Program-made: the position numbers and the translations under genes | DNA from: Paraburkholderia acidisoli | Lineage (GTDB): Bacteria; Pseudomonadota; Gammaproteobacteria; Burkholderiales; Burkholderiaceae | Reading direction: 5' to 3' | Assembly (NCBI RefSeq): GCF_009789675.1 | Contig: NZ_CP046913.1 | Coordinates: forward strand, 1,798,001 to 1,862,000 | Length of the DNA: 64,000 nt | In this document: in pieces, positions 47,332 to 57,083 of the stretch | How the letters are laid out: each line of letters begins with the position of its first letter | Position numbering within the stretch: position 1 is the first letter of the stretch | The notes under the pieces: model-generated | The model's input: the letters and a program-made list of their open reading frames with translations, nothing else | The model's database searches: none | Told to the model about the DNA's origin: nothing

Positions 47332-49233
47332 CTATTGAACGAGTTGCGAGACGCCGCAGGTAAGCGGGAACGCGCTGACATTGGCGACACCGACCTGAAC
47401 GCCGAGCAGTTGCAGCAGCGGGCCGAGGAGTGCCTGGTCGAGCACGTTGAGCGTGTTGGCGGTAAGCGTGGTGGTGACGAGCTTGAGCAGGCTGCTCACG
47501 AGCTGGTCCACGGTGGGCGCGAGCCCGAGCAGGTTGAGCAGCGAACCCAGCCCGAGCGCGTTCAGCCCGAGCGAATTCAGCAGCCCGCTCACGAGCGTGT
47601 TCTGGCCGAGCGGCACGTTCTGCCCGAGCAGGCTCACTTGCAGCGTGCCGTTGCCGAGCTGGCTCACGACCGAGGAAAGCGCGTTCGCGAGCGCGCCGCC
47701 GACCTGGTTGGTATTGGCGGAGTTGCCCGCGAGCGGCGTGCCGTTGCCGTCGAAGGTCAGTTGGGTCGTCGTCGGGCTCACGAGCGGCACGGACAGCGAG
47801 CCGTTGATCGACAGCAGGCTGCCGCCCTGCGCCGTATTCGGGTTCGGCAGCAGTTTCACCAGCGCCGCGGTCGAGCCGCTGCACTGGCCTTGCTTGAGCG
47901 TGCCCGGCGTCGTGCCCGGCGTGCCCACGCAGAGATTGGCGATACCCGGCTGGACGCTGATCGCCATGCGGCTGTCCTCGCGCGTGGGCGCGCACTGCGC
48001 CGCGTCGAGACCGGCCGTTGCCTGCGCGACTTCCACGTAGAGCGGCAGTTGCACGTCGCCCAAGAGGCCCACGAGCGACTGGCTGCCGAGATCGAGCGCG
48101 AGTTGCACGACGATCTGCGCGTTGTGCGCCTCGGTGCGCCATGGCGGCGGGTTGGGCGGATTCGGCCCGGCCTCGCCCACCGCGATCGTCGGCGGCGCGA
48201 GCACGTTCACGCCGAGCGAGACGCCCGCCGAGAGCACGCTGCTCAGCGCCGGCACCTGCGACAGATTGAGCTGCACGCTCACGGGCGGCTTGCCCGTCTG
48301 CGCGATTTCGGCCGCGACAATCAGCATCTGCAGCGCGTTGACGGTCGCATTGGCCGCCGACTGCGCGTTCGCGAGCCCGAGCGAGAGCAGCGCGGGCGCG
48401 CCCGTCTGGCTCGCGAGATTGATCGTCGTGTTCTGCGCGGCCGCGCTCGCGACCAGATTGAGGCCGTTGAGCGCGGTCTGCACGTTGGCGGTCAACAGAC
48501 CGTCCTTCTGCACGGCTTGCGCGATCAGGTTCGCGAGCTGGCCCACGGTGACCTGCGTGTTGAGCAAGCCGTCGACGGTGCCCGCGTCGGTGGCCACGGC
48601 GGCCAGATCGGCGACCTTGATGTTGGCGTTGGCGATGCCGTTCCACGACACCAGATCGAGATTGACCGCCGTGCCGCCGAGCAGCGAGCCGAGCATGCCG
48701 TTGAGCAGATTCGCCTGCACGAGCGTGGTCGCGAGCGAGAACGCGCCCACCACGGTCGCCTGCGCCGTCGCGCTCACGCTGATCTCGCGCGCCGGTCCGA
48801 CGAAGAAGTACGGCACCGTGTTCGTGACCGTCACGGCCACGCCGTTCCAGGGCGTCGAGCCGTTGGGCGTGAAGCTCATCGTGGGCGGCGTGGTCGCTTG
48901 CTGGCCGGTTTGATCCCAGCGCCCGCACACCACCGTGAGCGAACTCGTACCCGCCTGCGCGACGAAACCGTTGGTCGCCGCGTTGGCCGTGGCCGTGGCC
49001 GTAGGTTGCGCGCAACTGTCGTCCATTTGCTGCGCGCCCGCGAGCGCCGCGAAATCGGCGACGTTTTGCAGCGAGCGCCGCGCGCTGTAGAGATTCGCGA
49101 GATCGAGCACGCCCAGCGCCGCAACCGCGAAAGCGATCGCGAGCGTCGCCATCACGGCGATCGAACCGCGCGCGCGGCGACGCGCAGCGGCGCGGCGCAA
49201 GCGCGAGAGCGTGGCGCGTGAGCGAGCGCGCAT
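47332..49233 (-). CDS. tadG: TadG-like pilus-assembly protein
   Basis: 633 residues. A basic start (many Arg, then [46 protein letters not shown]) is the TadE/TadG-type N-terminal membrane anchor and its following helix. The large remaining part is predicted extracytoplasmic and rich in Leu, Asn, Val and Gly (repeated LLN and LGL motifs). It has Cys residues but no von Willebrand domain that I can see. It starts 1 bp after the DUF3613 stop codon. The symbol is by position and N-terminal family only. Confidence 0.82.
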   Translation of the reverse strand: MRARSRATLSRLRRAAARRRARGSIAVMATLAIAFAVAALGVLDLANLYSARRSLQNVADFAALAGAQQMDDSCAQPTATATANAATNGFVAQAGTSSLTVVCGRWDQTGQQATTPPTMSFTPNGSTPWNGVAVTVTNTVPYFFVGPAREISVSATAQATVVGAFSLATTLVQANLLNGMLGSLLGGTAVNLDLVSWNGIANANIKVADLAAVATDAGTVDGLLNTQVTVGQLANLIAQAVQKDGLLTANVQTALNGLNLVASAAAQNTTINLASQTGAPALLSLGLANAQSAANATVNALQMLIVAAEIAQTGKPPVSVQLNLSQVPALSSVLSAGVSLGVNVLAPPTIAVGEAGPNPPNPPPWRTEAHNAQIVVQLALDLGSQSLVGLLGDVQLPLYVEVAQATAGLDAAQCAPTREDSRMAISVQPGIANLCVGTPGTTPGTLKQGQCSGSTAALVKLLPNPNTAQGGSLLSINGSLSVPLVSPTTTQLTFDGNGTPLAGNSANTNQVGGALANALSSVVSQLGNGTLQVSLLGQNVPLGQNTLVSGLLNSLGLNALGLGSLLNLLGLAPTVDQLVSSLLKLVTTTLTANTLNVLDQALLGPLLQLLGVQVGVANVSAFPLTCGVSQLVQ

Positions 49234-49234
49234 C

Positions 49235-49684
49235 TCAGTACGCGCCGCCCGCGGGCGCGCCGGGGCTCATGCCGGGCGCGCCGCCCGGCGCACCGCCCGA
49301 GCCGCTCGCGCCGCCCGAACTGCTCGACTGCACCGAAGAGCCGAAGCTCGCGGGAATCGCCGTCTTGAACGAATCGAGATAACGGTCGTAGGCGTAGCCG
49401 GCTTCCGCGCCGAGCGTGGGCAGCGCGGGCGCCGCCTCGCGATTGCTGGCCTGCAGCGCGAGCCACGCATGCGTCGAATGGCCGACTTCGCTCGCGGTCA
49501 TGGCGGCCTCCTGTGGCGAAGCGGGCGCGGCGTCTTGCTGCGCGTGCGCCGCGCCGGCGAACAAGGCGGCGAGAAAGGCGGCAAGCACGGCGGCCCGCGG
49601 CGCATGGCGGCGCGGACTGCGCGAGCGGCCCAGCGGTTGCGCGGCGCGCGTGGGGCGCGCGGCGGTAAAAATCGGCGGTTTCAT
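49235..49684 (-). CDS. exported DUF3613-family protein of the Tad locus
   Basis: 149 residues. An Arg-rich start and a hydrophobic core (AAVLAAFLAALFAGAAHAQ) make a signal peptide. The DUF3613 core is VGHSTHAWLALQASN, then LGAEAGYAYDRYLDSF. The tail is Gly/Ser/Ala/Pro-rich and disordered. Small DUF3613 proteins recur in Tad loci of this bacterial group; the role is unknown. Confidence 0.8.
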   Translation of the reverse strand: MKPPIFTAARPTRAAQPLGRSRSPRRHAPRAAVLAAFLAALFAGAAHAQQDAAPASPQEAAMTASEVGHSTHAWLALQASNREAAPALPTLGAEAGYAYDRYLDSFKTAIPASFGSSVQSSSSGGASGSGGAPGGAPGMSPGAPAGGAY

Positions 49685-49801
49685 GACGTTCCCCTTTTCT
49701 TTTCGATGTCGATGTCGTGTCGTGTCGTGTCGATGGCGTTCGATGATGGCCCGGCGGCTTGCGACGCAGCGCGACGGCAGCGCGGCCGGCCGCGCGCGCC
49801 G

Positions 49802-50707
49802 CTATTGCATCAGCCGCCCGACGAGGCGCCCTTGCCCCTCGCCGCCCCACGCGCCCGGTGCATTCGCGTTCGCGCCAGCCGCATCGGCCAACGCATGCGG
49901 CGCGGGCAGCAACGCGGCGGCGGACTTCGGCACGGGCACCGGGGCATCGGACACTTCGCGCGTGCGCTGCGCCTGCTCGACCTTGCGCGCATCGCGCGCG
50001 ATGGCCGCGCGCGCTTCGGGCGGCAGATTCTGTTGCGCCATCAGGTTGCGCGCGCCGTCGGCGTTGCCGCTCGCGACGAGATACAGCGCGACGTTGGCCG
50101 CGATGCGCGGATTGTGCGCATCGAGTTCGATCGCCTTGAGGAGCGGCACGCGCGCACCGGCCACGTCGCCGTCACGCAGGAGCGCGTAGCCGAGGTCCGA
50201 GAGCGTCGCGGCGTCCGTGGGCGCGAGCGCCGAAGCCGCGGCGAGTTCCTGCGCCGCCTTGTGGAAGTCGCCCGCGCCGCCCGCCAGCAAGCCGAGCCCG
50301 CGATGGCCGCGCCCTTCGAGCGGCGTGCCGATCAGCTGCGCGTAGGCCGCCGCGCTCGCGACGCTCTGGCCAGTGGAGCGCAACGCGTCGGCGCGCAGCA
50401 GGATCGACTGCGGGCTCGTGCCGTACTGATGCTCGTAGGCGTCGATATGCGCGAGCGAGGCGTAATAGAGCCCTTCGCCCTGCATGCGCTCGATCAAGCC
50501 GAGATACATGCCGGGCGTGTCGGGCGCGGGGTCCTGCACGGCGGCGCGCATCTGCTGTTCGGCTTCCGCCTGCGGGCCGACGCCGTAGCCGGTTTTCGTC
50601 GCGCAGGCGCCGAGCGCCAGCAGCGCAAGGCAGGCGGCCGCGAGCAACGCCGTTCTGGCGAGCCGGCGCGCGTGCGGCGCGAGCGTGTGTCGTGTGCGCA
50701 TCTTCAT
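49802..50707 (-). CDS. tadD: TadD-like TPR lipoprotein
   Basis: 301 residues. A lipoprotein signal (LLAAACLALLALGAC, Cys ~35) is followed by helical TPR repeats: YASLAHIDAYEHQYGTSPQSILLRADALRSTGQSVASAAAYAQL, AAQELAAASALAPTDAATLSDLGYALLRDGDVAGARVPL. The tail is Ala/Pro-rich. TadD proteins act as outer-membrane pilotin or assembly factors. It overlaps tadC by 4 bp (ATGA). Confidence 0.85.
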   Translation of the reverse strand: MKMRTRHTLAPHARRLARTALLAAACLALLALGACATKTGYGVGPQAEAEQQMRAAVQDPAPDTPGMYLGLIERMQGEGLYYASLAHIDAYEHQYGTSPQSILLRADALRSTGQSVASAAAYAQLIGTPLEGRGHRGLGLLAGGAGDFHKAAQELAAASALAPTDAATLSDLGYALLRDGDVAGARVPLLKAIELDAHNPRIAANVALYLVASGNADGARNLMAQQNLPPEARAAIARDARKVEQAQRTREVSDAPVPVPKSAAALLPAPHALADAAGANANAPGAWGGEGQGRLVGRLMQ

Positions 50708-51735
50708 GGCCGATGGTGGAGCGAATGGATCGAGGAAAGCGAATGCATCACGGCGACGGCGCCGGGACCGGCCGTGGCGATCAGCAACGCGGGCAGCAGC
50801 GTGAGCACCATCACGCCGGTCATCTTCACGGTCACGCGGCCAATGCGCTCGCGCAGCGTCGCGCGCCGCAACTCGCGCAGCCGGTCGCCGAATTGCCGTA
50901 GCGGCTCCTGCACGGCGCCGCCGTGCCGGTCGACCTGCACCAGCAGGCGGATCACGGCGCGCAGGTCCTCGTTTTCGTAGATGGTCGCCATGCGCTGCAG
51001 CGACTGCTCGCGCGTGCGTCCCGTCACGAACTGGCGCTGCGCGATTTCGAGCTCGCTGCCGAGCACCGGCAGCACGTTGCGGAATTCGTTGAGCAGCACC
51101 TGCACGCTTTGATCGAGCGACAAACCCACGCCTTGCAGCAGCCGCAGCAGATCGACGAGCATCGGCAGTTCGTCGGCGACCGCTTCGAGCCGCGCGGCCG
51201 CGCGCCGGCGCAGCACGAACTTGGGCACGAGGAAGCCGGCCACGAGTCCCGCGCACGCCCACACGAACGGATGCGCGCTCGCCCGCGTGCCCGCGATCCA
51301 CGCCACCACGGCGGCCAGCACGCACGCGAGCACGAGCCGCGCGACGAGGAACAGACTGCGCGAACGCGCGTCGGTGTAACCGCACTGGTCGAGCAGGCGC
51401 CGGTCTTCCTCCGCCACGGCCATCTTGCCGAACGACGTGTCGAGCCAGCGCGTGCCGAGGCGCGCGAGACCGTCGAACGCGCCGGGCGCGCGCGCCTGGC
51501 CGGCCGGCGCGGCCATGGAGGCCGCGGACGGCCCCGAGGCCGCCGCCGAAGCCATCGCCGTTCGCATGGCCGCCGCGCGCGCTTCGCTCGCCGCCGCCTG
51601 CACCGCCAGCGCGCCTTCGAGCGTGCGCGCACTGCGCCGCTGCGCCGCGACCCGCAGGCACGCGAGCGCCGCGAACAGCGCGCAGCCGAGCGCGCCGAGC
51701 AGCAACGCGAGTGCGCCGAGTTGCGCGGGGTTCAT
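50704..51735 (-). CDS. tadC: TadC inner-membrane platform protein
   Basis: 343 residues with T2SSF-type architecture. There is an N-terminal membrane helix and a linker rich in Ala. Two helices follow (LFLVARLVLACVLAAVVAWIA, VWACAGLVAGFLVPKFVL), then the cytoplasmic GspF-like domain (LPMLVDLLRLLQGVGLSLDQSVQVLL, QSLQRMATIYENEDLRAVIRLLVQ) and a terminal helix (MTGVMVLTLLPALLIATAG). It works with TadB as the pilus platform on TadA. It overlaps tadB by 4 bp. Confidence 0.92.
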   Translation of the reverse strand: MNPAQLGALALLLGALGCALFAALACLRVAAQRRSARTLEGALAVQAAASEARAAAMRTAMASAAASGPSAASMAAPAGQARAPGAFDGLARLGTRWLDTSFGKMAVAEEDRRLLDQCGYTDARSRSLFLVARLVLACVLAAVVAWIAGTRASAHPFVWACAGLVAGFLVPKFVLRRRAAARLEAVADELPMLVDLLRLLQGVGLSLDQSVQVLLNEFRNVLPVLGSELEIAQRQFVTGRTREQSLQRMATIYENEDLRAVIRLLVQVDRHGGAVQEPLRQFGDRLRELRRATLRERIGRVTVKMTGVMVLTLLPALLIATAGPGAVAVMHSLSSIHSLHHRP

Positions 51736-52818
51736 AGCACGCTCCGCAAACGGGTGAGCCGATACAGCAGGAACGCGCCCGTCGCCTGCAATACGAGCGC
51801 GAGCCAGACGAGCTTGCGGCCCGTGACGTCGTTCCACATCGACGCGAAATAATCGGGATTCGTCACGATCAGAAAGCCGCCGATCAGAAACGGCAGCAAG
51901 GCGAGCACCCACGCCGAGAGCCGCGTTTCCGCCGACATTGCCGTGAGTTCGCGCTGCGCCTGTTCGAGATCGCGCATGAAGGTGGCCATGCGTTCGAGCA
52001 TCACGTCGGCGCGGCCGCCGTAACGCACCGAAAGCCGCAGCACGGCGCCCACGAGTTCGAGCTCGCGCGCGCGATAGACGAGCGACACCTGATGCAGCGC
52101 GCGGTCGATCTCCACGCCCGTGCGCAGCATGTGCGAGACGTGATCGAGACATTCGCGCAGCGGCGCCTCGGTCGTGAGCAGCGCGGCCTGGAACGCGGCC
52201 GGCACGCTGTTGCCGAGCACGATGAGCCGCACGATGCCGTCGAGAAACGAAGGCAGTTGCGCGACGAGCTTCGCGCGACGTCGTTGCGCGCGCAACGACA
52301 AGAGGAAGGCGGCCGCGCACAGCAGCGTCGCGAGCACGACGAACACCGCGAGCACGCCGCCGAGCCGCCATGCCCACAGCGACGCGGCGCAGGCGAGCAT
52401 GCCGACGATCAGCGCGGGCTTGCGCAAGTCGTCGATGCCGGTGCGGCTCATGGTGTGCTGCATGACGAGCGTGAGACGCGCGCGCAGCCGGCTCGGCGGC
52501 GCGGCCAGCCGGGGGTGCGGCCGAAGCCGCGGCCGATGTCGTCCCCGCCGACGCTGCCGAAGGCGCCGCGGACGCGCCGCGCGTGGGCGAAGGCATCGGT
52601 GCCGCGCCCGCGCGCAGCGCGCCCGCCGCCGCCAGCGCAACCTGCGGCTGACCCGGCATCGCGGCCGCCGCCGCACCGCCCAGCCGCTGATCCACCACTT
52701 TCGCCACCCGCGAGCGCGCGGCGCGCACCTGCGCCCGCCGCCACAGCACGAGGCCGCCCGCGGCCAGCAGCATGGCAAGCGCGGCCAGCCACAGCGCGGG
52801 CGCGCCGACGCTAGACAT
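51732..52818 (-). CDS. tadB: TadB inner-membrane platform protein, apparently frameshifted
   Basis: The N-terminal part (MSSVGAPALWLAALAMLLAAGG..., from ATG 52818 with RBS GGAGG) and the main T2SSF part (MQHTMSRTGIDDLRKPALIVG..., from about 52463 to the stop) lie in different frames. The switch falls at a run of five G at 52511-52515 (CCCCC on the coding strand). With one C fewer the linker would read APRLAAPPSRLRARLTLVMQHTM without a break. The C-terminal frame keeps the expected helices and GspF-like motif (LPSFLDGIVRLIVLGNSVPAAFQAAL). It may be an inactive gene, a sequencing slip or a phase switch; alternatively a shortened TadB starts at 52463. Confidence 0.8.
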
Positions 52819-54166
52819 TGAAGCCTCCGTCACGCCCGCCGCCGCCGAAGCCGAAGTTCGTCGACGTGTTCATCGAGGCGGCCAGCGCCTGCCGGAAGCG
52901 CGCGAGCTTGGGCGAATGCGGATGAATGCCGAGCGACTCCCAGCGGTCGAGTTCTTCGCCCTCGGGCGTCATTACCGGCTCGTAGCGGTACAGCTCCTGC
53001 GTCGCGATGATGTTGTCCGAGAGACCCGTGACCTCGGTCACCGACATGATGCGGCGGCGCCCGTTCGAGAGCCGGCCGATCTGCACGATGAAGTCGATGG
53101 CATTGGCGATCTGGCGGCGCAAGCTGTTCTCGGTGCCCTGAAACCCCGCGAAGCCCGCGAGCATTTCGAGGCGATACAGGCATTCGCGCGGCGAACTCGC
53201 GTGCACCGTGGCCATCGAGCCGTCGTGGCCCGTGTTCATCGCCTGCAGCATTTCGAGCACTTCGCCGCCGCGCACTTCGCCGACGATGATGCGGTCGGGC
53301 CGCATCCGCAGCGTGTTGCGCAGGAGGTCGCGAATCGACACCACGCCCGTGCCGTCGAAGCCGCCCGGCCGGCTTTCGAGGCGCACCACGTGCGGGTGGT
53401 TGAGCGAGAGTTCGGCGGTATCTTCGATCGTCACCACGCGCTCGACTTCGGGAATGTGGAACGCGAGCGCGTTGAGCAGCGAGGTCTTGCCCGAACTCGT
53501 GCCGCCCGACACCAGGATATTGCAGCGCGACTGCACCGCCGCTTCGAACAGCGCGCCGATCTCCGCGCCGAAGGTGCCGTTGCCGAGCAGGTCGTCGGGG
53601 CGCAGCGGGTCCTTGCGGAACTTGCGGATCGACACGATCGGGCCCGCGAGCGACAGCGGCTCGATCACCACGTTGATGCGCCCACCGTCGGGCAGGCGCG
53701 CATCGACCATCGGATTCGATTCGTCGAGACGCCGGCCGATGGGCGCGAGAATGCGCCGCACGATGCGCAGCAAATGACCGTTGTCGGAAAAGCGCACGGG
53801 AATGCGCGCGAGGATGCCGTGACGCGACACGTACACGTCGCTGAAGCCGTTGATGAGGATGTCCTCGACGGCCGGGTCCGAAAGCAGGTCCTCGATCGGC
53901 CCGAAGCCCGCGAGTTCTTTCGTGAGCGCTTCGGCAATCGCGCGCACTTCGCTCTCGTTGATCGGGATGTGGCGCAGCCGCACGAAGCTGTCCATTTCCA
54001 GATCGACGAACTGGTTGATCGCCTGACGCGACCAGCGGCCGAATTCGGCGCCCAGTTCCTCGATGCGCGTGAGCAGATGTTCGTGCGCCGCGTTCTTGAT
54101 GTCCTGGAATTGCTGGCTATGCGCGAACAGCGGCGCGTCGTCGGCAAACTCGATGTTATCCGCCAT
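52811..54166 (-). CDS. tadA: TadA/CpaF pilus-assembly ATPase
   Basis: A 451-residue hexameric secretion ATPase of the type II/IV family. The helical start precedes the CpaF N-domain (FGPIEDLLSDPAVEDILINGFSDVYVSRHG). Walker A is ILVSGGTSSGKTSLLNAL, the Asp box VVTIEDTAELSLNHPHVVRLESRP, Walker B LRMRPDRIIVGEVRGGEVLEML and the His box NTGHDGSMATVHASSPRECLYRLE. All catalytic elements are intact. The C-terminus is Gly-rich (NFGFGGGGRDGG). It powers both extension and secretion in Tad systems. Confidence 0.95.
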   Translation of the reverse strand: MADNIEFADDAPLFAHSQQFQDIKNAAHEHLLTRIEELGAEFGRWSRQAINQFVDLEMDSFVRLRHIPINESEVRAIAEALTKELAGFGPIEDLLSDPAVEDILINGFSDVYVSRHGILARIPVRFSDNGHLLRIVRRILAPIGRRLDESNPMVDARLPDGGRINVVIEPLSLAGPIVSIRKFRKDPLRPDDLLGNGTFGAEIGALFEAAVQSRCNILVSGGTSSGKTSLLNALAFHIPEVERVVTIEDTAELSLNHPHVVRLESRPGGFDGTGVVSIRDLLRNTLRMRPDRIIVGEVRGGEVLEMLQAMNTGHDGSMATVHASSPRECLYRLEMLAGFAGFQGTENSLRRQIANAIDFIVQIGRLSNGRRRIMSVTEVTGLSDNIIATQELYRYEPVMTPEGEELDRWESLGIHPHSPKLARFRQALAASMNTSTNFGFGGGGRDGGFNV

Positions 54167-54169
54167 GGT

Positions 54170-55453
54170 CTACGAACGCTTCGATGAAGGTGGGAAAAAA
54201 CGCTTGAGCGCGTCGAGCGGCTTGGGCCCTTTGTGAACGCGCGCGGCCGCGTGCTCGCCGTCGAGCTGCGCGGCCAGCGCCTCGAGCGCGCGCACGTACG
54301 GGTCGCGCGGCGCGGTGTCGATCAGCAGTTCGGCGCGGTTCGCGGCCTGGCACAGCGCGAGGCGCCGCGCGGGCAGCACCGCCGCCAGCTCGAGTTCGAG
54401 ACGCCCGGCGATCTGCGCGGGCGCGGGGTCGAGCCCGGCTTCGTGCTGGTTGAGCACGAGCCGGATGTTGGCGGTCTCCACGCCGCCATCGCGCAGCGCG
54501 TCGAGCTGACGCGCCGCCGCGACGATGGACGCCACGTTCTGGTCGCAGACGAGCCACACACGGTCGGCGGACTGCGCGATTTGCGCGACGAACTCGGCGT
54601 TCGAAAAGCCGCCGAGATCGACGATCTGCTGATCGAAAAACGCCCGCAGCCGCGCGAGCAGCGCGACCGCGGCCTGATACGAGACTTCGCGCAGCGCGCC
54701 GAGATCGGCGGGCAAGGTCGTGAGCGCGAGACCGCTCGCGTGGCGCGCGAGCGCCGTGTGCACGAAGGTCTGATCGAAGCGGCGCAGATTGCGCACCGCA
54801 TCGACGAAACCGAAGCCTTCCTGCGCGTTGAGCATGAGCGCGCCGTCGCCCGCGGGCAGACCGAGATCGAGTAGCGCCGTGTGGCGGTTGTGCGCCGCGC
54901 CGCCGCGCGCGAGCAGCGCGCCCAGATGCACGGCGAGCGTCGTCACGCCCACGCCGGCGCGCGCGCCCACGAGCGCCGTGAGACGACCGTGACGGCTCAC
55001 CGGTTCGATACGGTTGTCGAGCACCTGGCGCACGATGCGCAGCGCCTCGCCGGCGTCGCCCGCCACGTCGATGAAATCGCGCACGCCCGCGCGCAACGCC
55101 GCGAGCGCGCTTTCGGGCTCGGCGAGCGTGCCCACGGCGATCACCTGCAGGCCCGCGAAGCTCGCATGCGCGGCGGCCGCCACGGCGCTCGCGCCCGCCG
55201 CGTGGCCGTGCGAAAAGTCGACCAGCAGCAGCGAGGGCATCTGCTGCGCGATGTTCGCGGCAATGCGCTGCGCGACGAGCGGCGCTTCGAGACCGACCGT
55301 CTCGACCCGGCCCGCCGCCGCGAGCGCGCGCGCGAGCCAGCGCGCGTTGGCCTCGCTCGCCGAAGCGAACACGAACGAATCGGCGGCGCCTGCCGCCGCG
55401 CGCTCACCGGACATGACCGTCGATGGCGGCGCGCTGTGCGTTCTCGCGTTCAT
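54170..55453 (-). CDS. tadZ: TadZ/CpaE polar-localisation ATPase-like protein
   Basis: 427 residues. An N-terminal receiver-like domain without phosphorylation residues (~15-130) is followed by a ParA/MinD-like domain. The P-loop reads ALVGARAGVGVTTLAVHLGALLA: the glycines and Thr pair are kept, but the deviant-Walker signature Lys is missing, as is common in TadZ proteins. RBS AAGGAG precedes ATG 55453. It positions the pilus machine at the pole in studied systems. It lies between rcpA and tadA in the usual order. Confidence 0.88.
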   Translation of the reverse strand: MNARTHSAPPSTVMSGERAAAGAADSFVFASASEANARWLARALAAAGRVETVGLEAPLVAQRIAANIAQQMPSLLLVDFSHGHAAGASAVAAAAHASFAGLQVIAVGTLAEPESALAALRAGVRDFIDVAGDAGEALRIVRQVLDNRIEPVSRHGRLTALVGARAGVGVTTLAVHLGALLARGGAAHNRHTALLDLGLPAGDGALMLNAQEGFGFVDAVRNLRRFDQTFVHTALARHASGLALTTLPADLGALREVSYQAAVALLARLRAFFDQQIVDLGGFSNAEFVAQIAQSADRVWLVCDQNVASIVAAARQLDALRDGGVETANIRLVLNQHEAGLDPAPAQIAGRLELELAAVLPARRLALCQAANRAELLIDTAPRDPYVRALEALAAQLDGEHAAARVHKGPKPLDALKRFFPPSSKRS

Positions 55454-55522
55454 CCTGCTTCTCCTTCTGCTGCACTAACTTGCCTGCGCGCTCGCCCGGC
55501 CCACCGGCCTGCTTGCGCGCGC

Positions 55523-56959
55523 TCACTGCGAAAACCCCGGCACCGCGTCGTGCGACGCCGCACCGCCCAGAAACGACCGCCACACCGGCGCATTGCGCTG
55601 CTCGGCCTGCTCGCCGGGCGTGCTGGGCAGCCTGGCGTCCTTCGCGAGCGGCGAAACGAGATGCGGCGTGACGATGATCACGAGTTCCTTGTCGTTCTGC
55701 TGATACGAGAGCTGCTTGAAGAACGCGCCGATCACGGGCAGATCGCCGAGCAGCGGCACCTTGTTGACGTTCGACGCCGTCTCGCGGTCGATCAGGCCGC
55801 CGATCACGAAACTCTCGCCATCGCCGAGTTCGACGGTCGTCTCGGCGCGGCGCGTGGTGATCGCGGGCACCGACACGCCGCTGATCGTCACCGCGTTGGT
55901 GAAGTCGAGCTGGCTCGCCTCGGGCGCGACCTTGAGCGCGATGCGCTGCGGCGAGAGCACGGTCGGCGTGAGCGACAGGCCAATACCGTAAGGCTTGTAT
56001 TCGATCGACGTGGTGCCGAGGCCTTCGGGCACCGGCACGGGAATCTCGCCGCCCGCGAGGAAGCTCGCGCTCTGCCCCGACAACGCGACCAGCGTGGGTT
56101 CGGCGAGCACGCGCGCGAGATTGTTGGTCTCCATCAGGCTCAGGTCGGCGAACAAACCGTGCGACACCGAAGAGAACACGAGATTGAACGCCGACGAAAT
56201 CGGCGTGATGCCGTTGAGCGCCGTCGAGGCATTGGTGTTGTTGGCGCCCGAGGCCAGCGAGGTGGGCCCGAACGAGCCGAACGAAAAACCGTTGTTCTGG
56301 CGGAAGAAGTTGAAGCCGACCTGCTTGAGCACCGAGCGGCTGAATTCGACCACGCGCACGTCGACCTGCACGACGGAGCGCGTCGCGATCGTCGAGGTAT
56401 CGAGCACATTGGCGCTCTTGCCGCCGGTGCCGCCTTTGCCGTTCTTGCCGACGGAACCGCGCGCCGCCGCCACGGCGCGCTGGTGGCTTTCCATCGTCGG
56501 CGCGCTGCCCGTGATAAGCGCCGTGTCGCCGAGCACCTTGACGCCGGGCGTGTCGCCGTCGAGCAAGGCGCGCGCGGCGGGCGTCGTCACGTTGACGGTG
56601 AGCGTGCGCGGCTCGCCGCCGCCCGCCCACAGCATCACGTTGGTCGTGCCCGCGCCCTTGCCCACGAGCAGCAGGCCGCCGCGCCGGTCGCCGCGCACCA
56701 CGAGCACGTCGGCCACGGCCGGGTCGCCCACGGCGACGCGCGTGAGCGTGCCGGGCACCGCGAGCGTGCGCTGCTCGCCCACGGCGATGTCGATGCTCGA
56801 CGGCAAGGCCGCCGCCTCCGGATTCCCCGCTTGCGTCTGCTGCGTCACCGGCGGCGCGGCCCACGCGAGTGCGACGGCGCCGCTGCCCGGCACGCCCACG
56901 CACATCGCCACGGCGACGGTGATGGCAACAATCCTCGTTTTGGTCATGTGGTTTTGCAT
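55523..56959 (-). CDS. rcpA: outer-membrane secretin RcpA/CpaC
   Basis: 478 residues. A signal peptide (IVAITVAVAMCVGVPGSGAVALAWA) is followed by a BON/N0-like domain (SIDIAVGEQRTLAVPGTLTRVAVGDPAVADVLVV). The secretin core closes the protein: LADLSLMETNNLARVLAEPTLVALSGQSASFLAGGEIPVPVPEG, FVIGGLIDRETASNVNKVPLLGDLPVIGAFFK, LVIIVTPHLVSPL. It makes the pore through which the Flp pilus leaves. Start ATG 56959; a second ATG at 56947 is equally possible. Confidence 0.94.
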   Translation of the reverse strand: MQNHMTKTRIVAITVAVAMCVGVPGSGAVALAWAAPPVTQQTQAGNPEAAALPSSIDIAVGEQRTLAVPGTLTRVAVGDPAVADVLVVRGDRRGGLLLVGKGAGTTNVMLWAGGGEPRTLTVNVTTPAARALLDGDTPGVKVLGDTALITGSAPTMESHQRAVAAARGSVGKNGKGGTGGKSANVLDTSTIATRSVVQVDVRVVEFSRSVLKQVGFNFFRQNNGFSFGSFGPTSLASGANNTNASTALNGITPISSAFNLVFSSVSHGLFADLSLMETNNLARVLAEPTLVALSGQSASFLAGGEIPVPVPEGLGTTSIEYKPYGIGLSLTPTVLSPQRIALKVAPEASQLDFTNAVTISGVSVPAITTRRAETTVELGDGESFVIGGLIDRETASNVNKVPLLGDLPVIGAFFKQLSYQQNDKELVIIVTPHLVSPLAKDARLPSTPGEQAEQRNAPVWRSFLGGAASHDAVPGFSQ

Positions 56960-57083
56960 GCTTGCTGTTGTTGTCGTTGCCGATTGATCGAACCGCTTCC
57001 CGCGCGGCTGCGATTCGCCTGCGTTTGCGTCTGCGTTTGCGTTTGCAGCAGCGCCTGCGTGGTCGCGCCGCCGCATCGCGCGC

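Noticed and set aside
45917..49015. A possible ~1030-residue fusion protein ending in the sigma-54 activator
   Set aside because: The extra ~570 residues overlap tadG out of frame and are Arg/Gly-rich noise. The activator has a natural start at 47311.
50704..52818. A natural TadB-TadC fusion, since one frame is open across both genes
   Set aside because: The middle of that frame does not encode TadB sequence; the real TadB core lies in another frame. The open run is accidental and is better explained by a frameshift in tadB.
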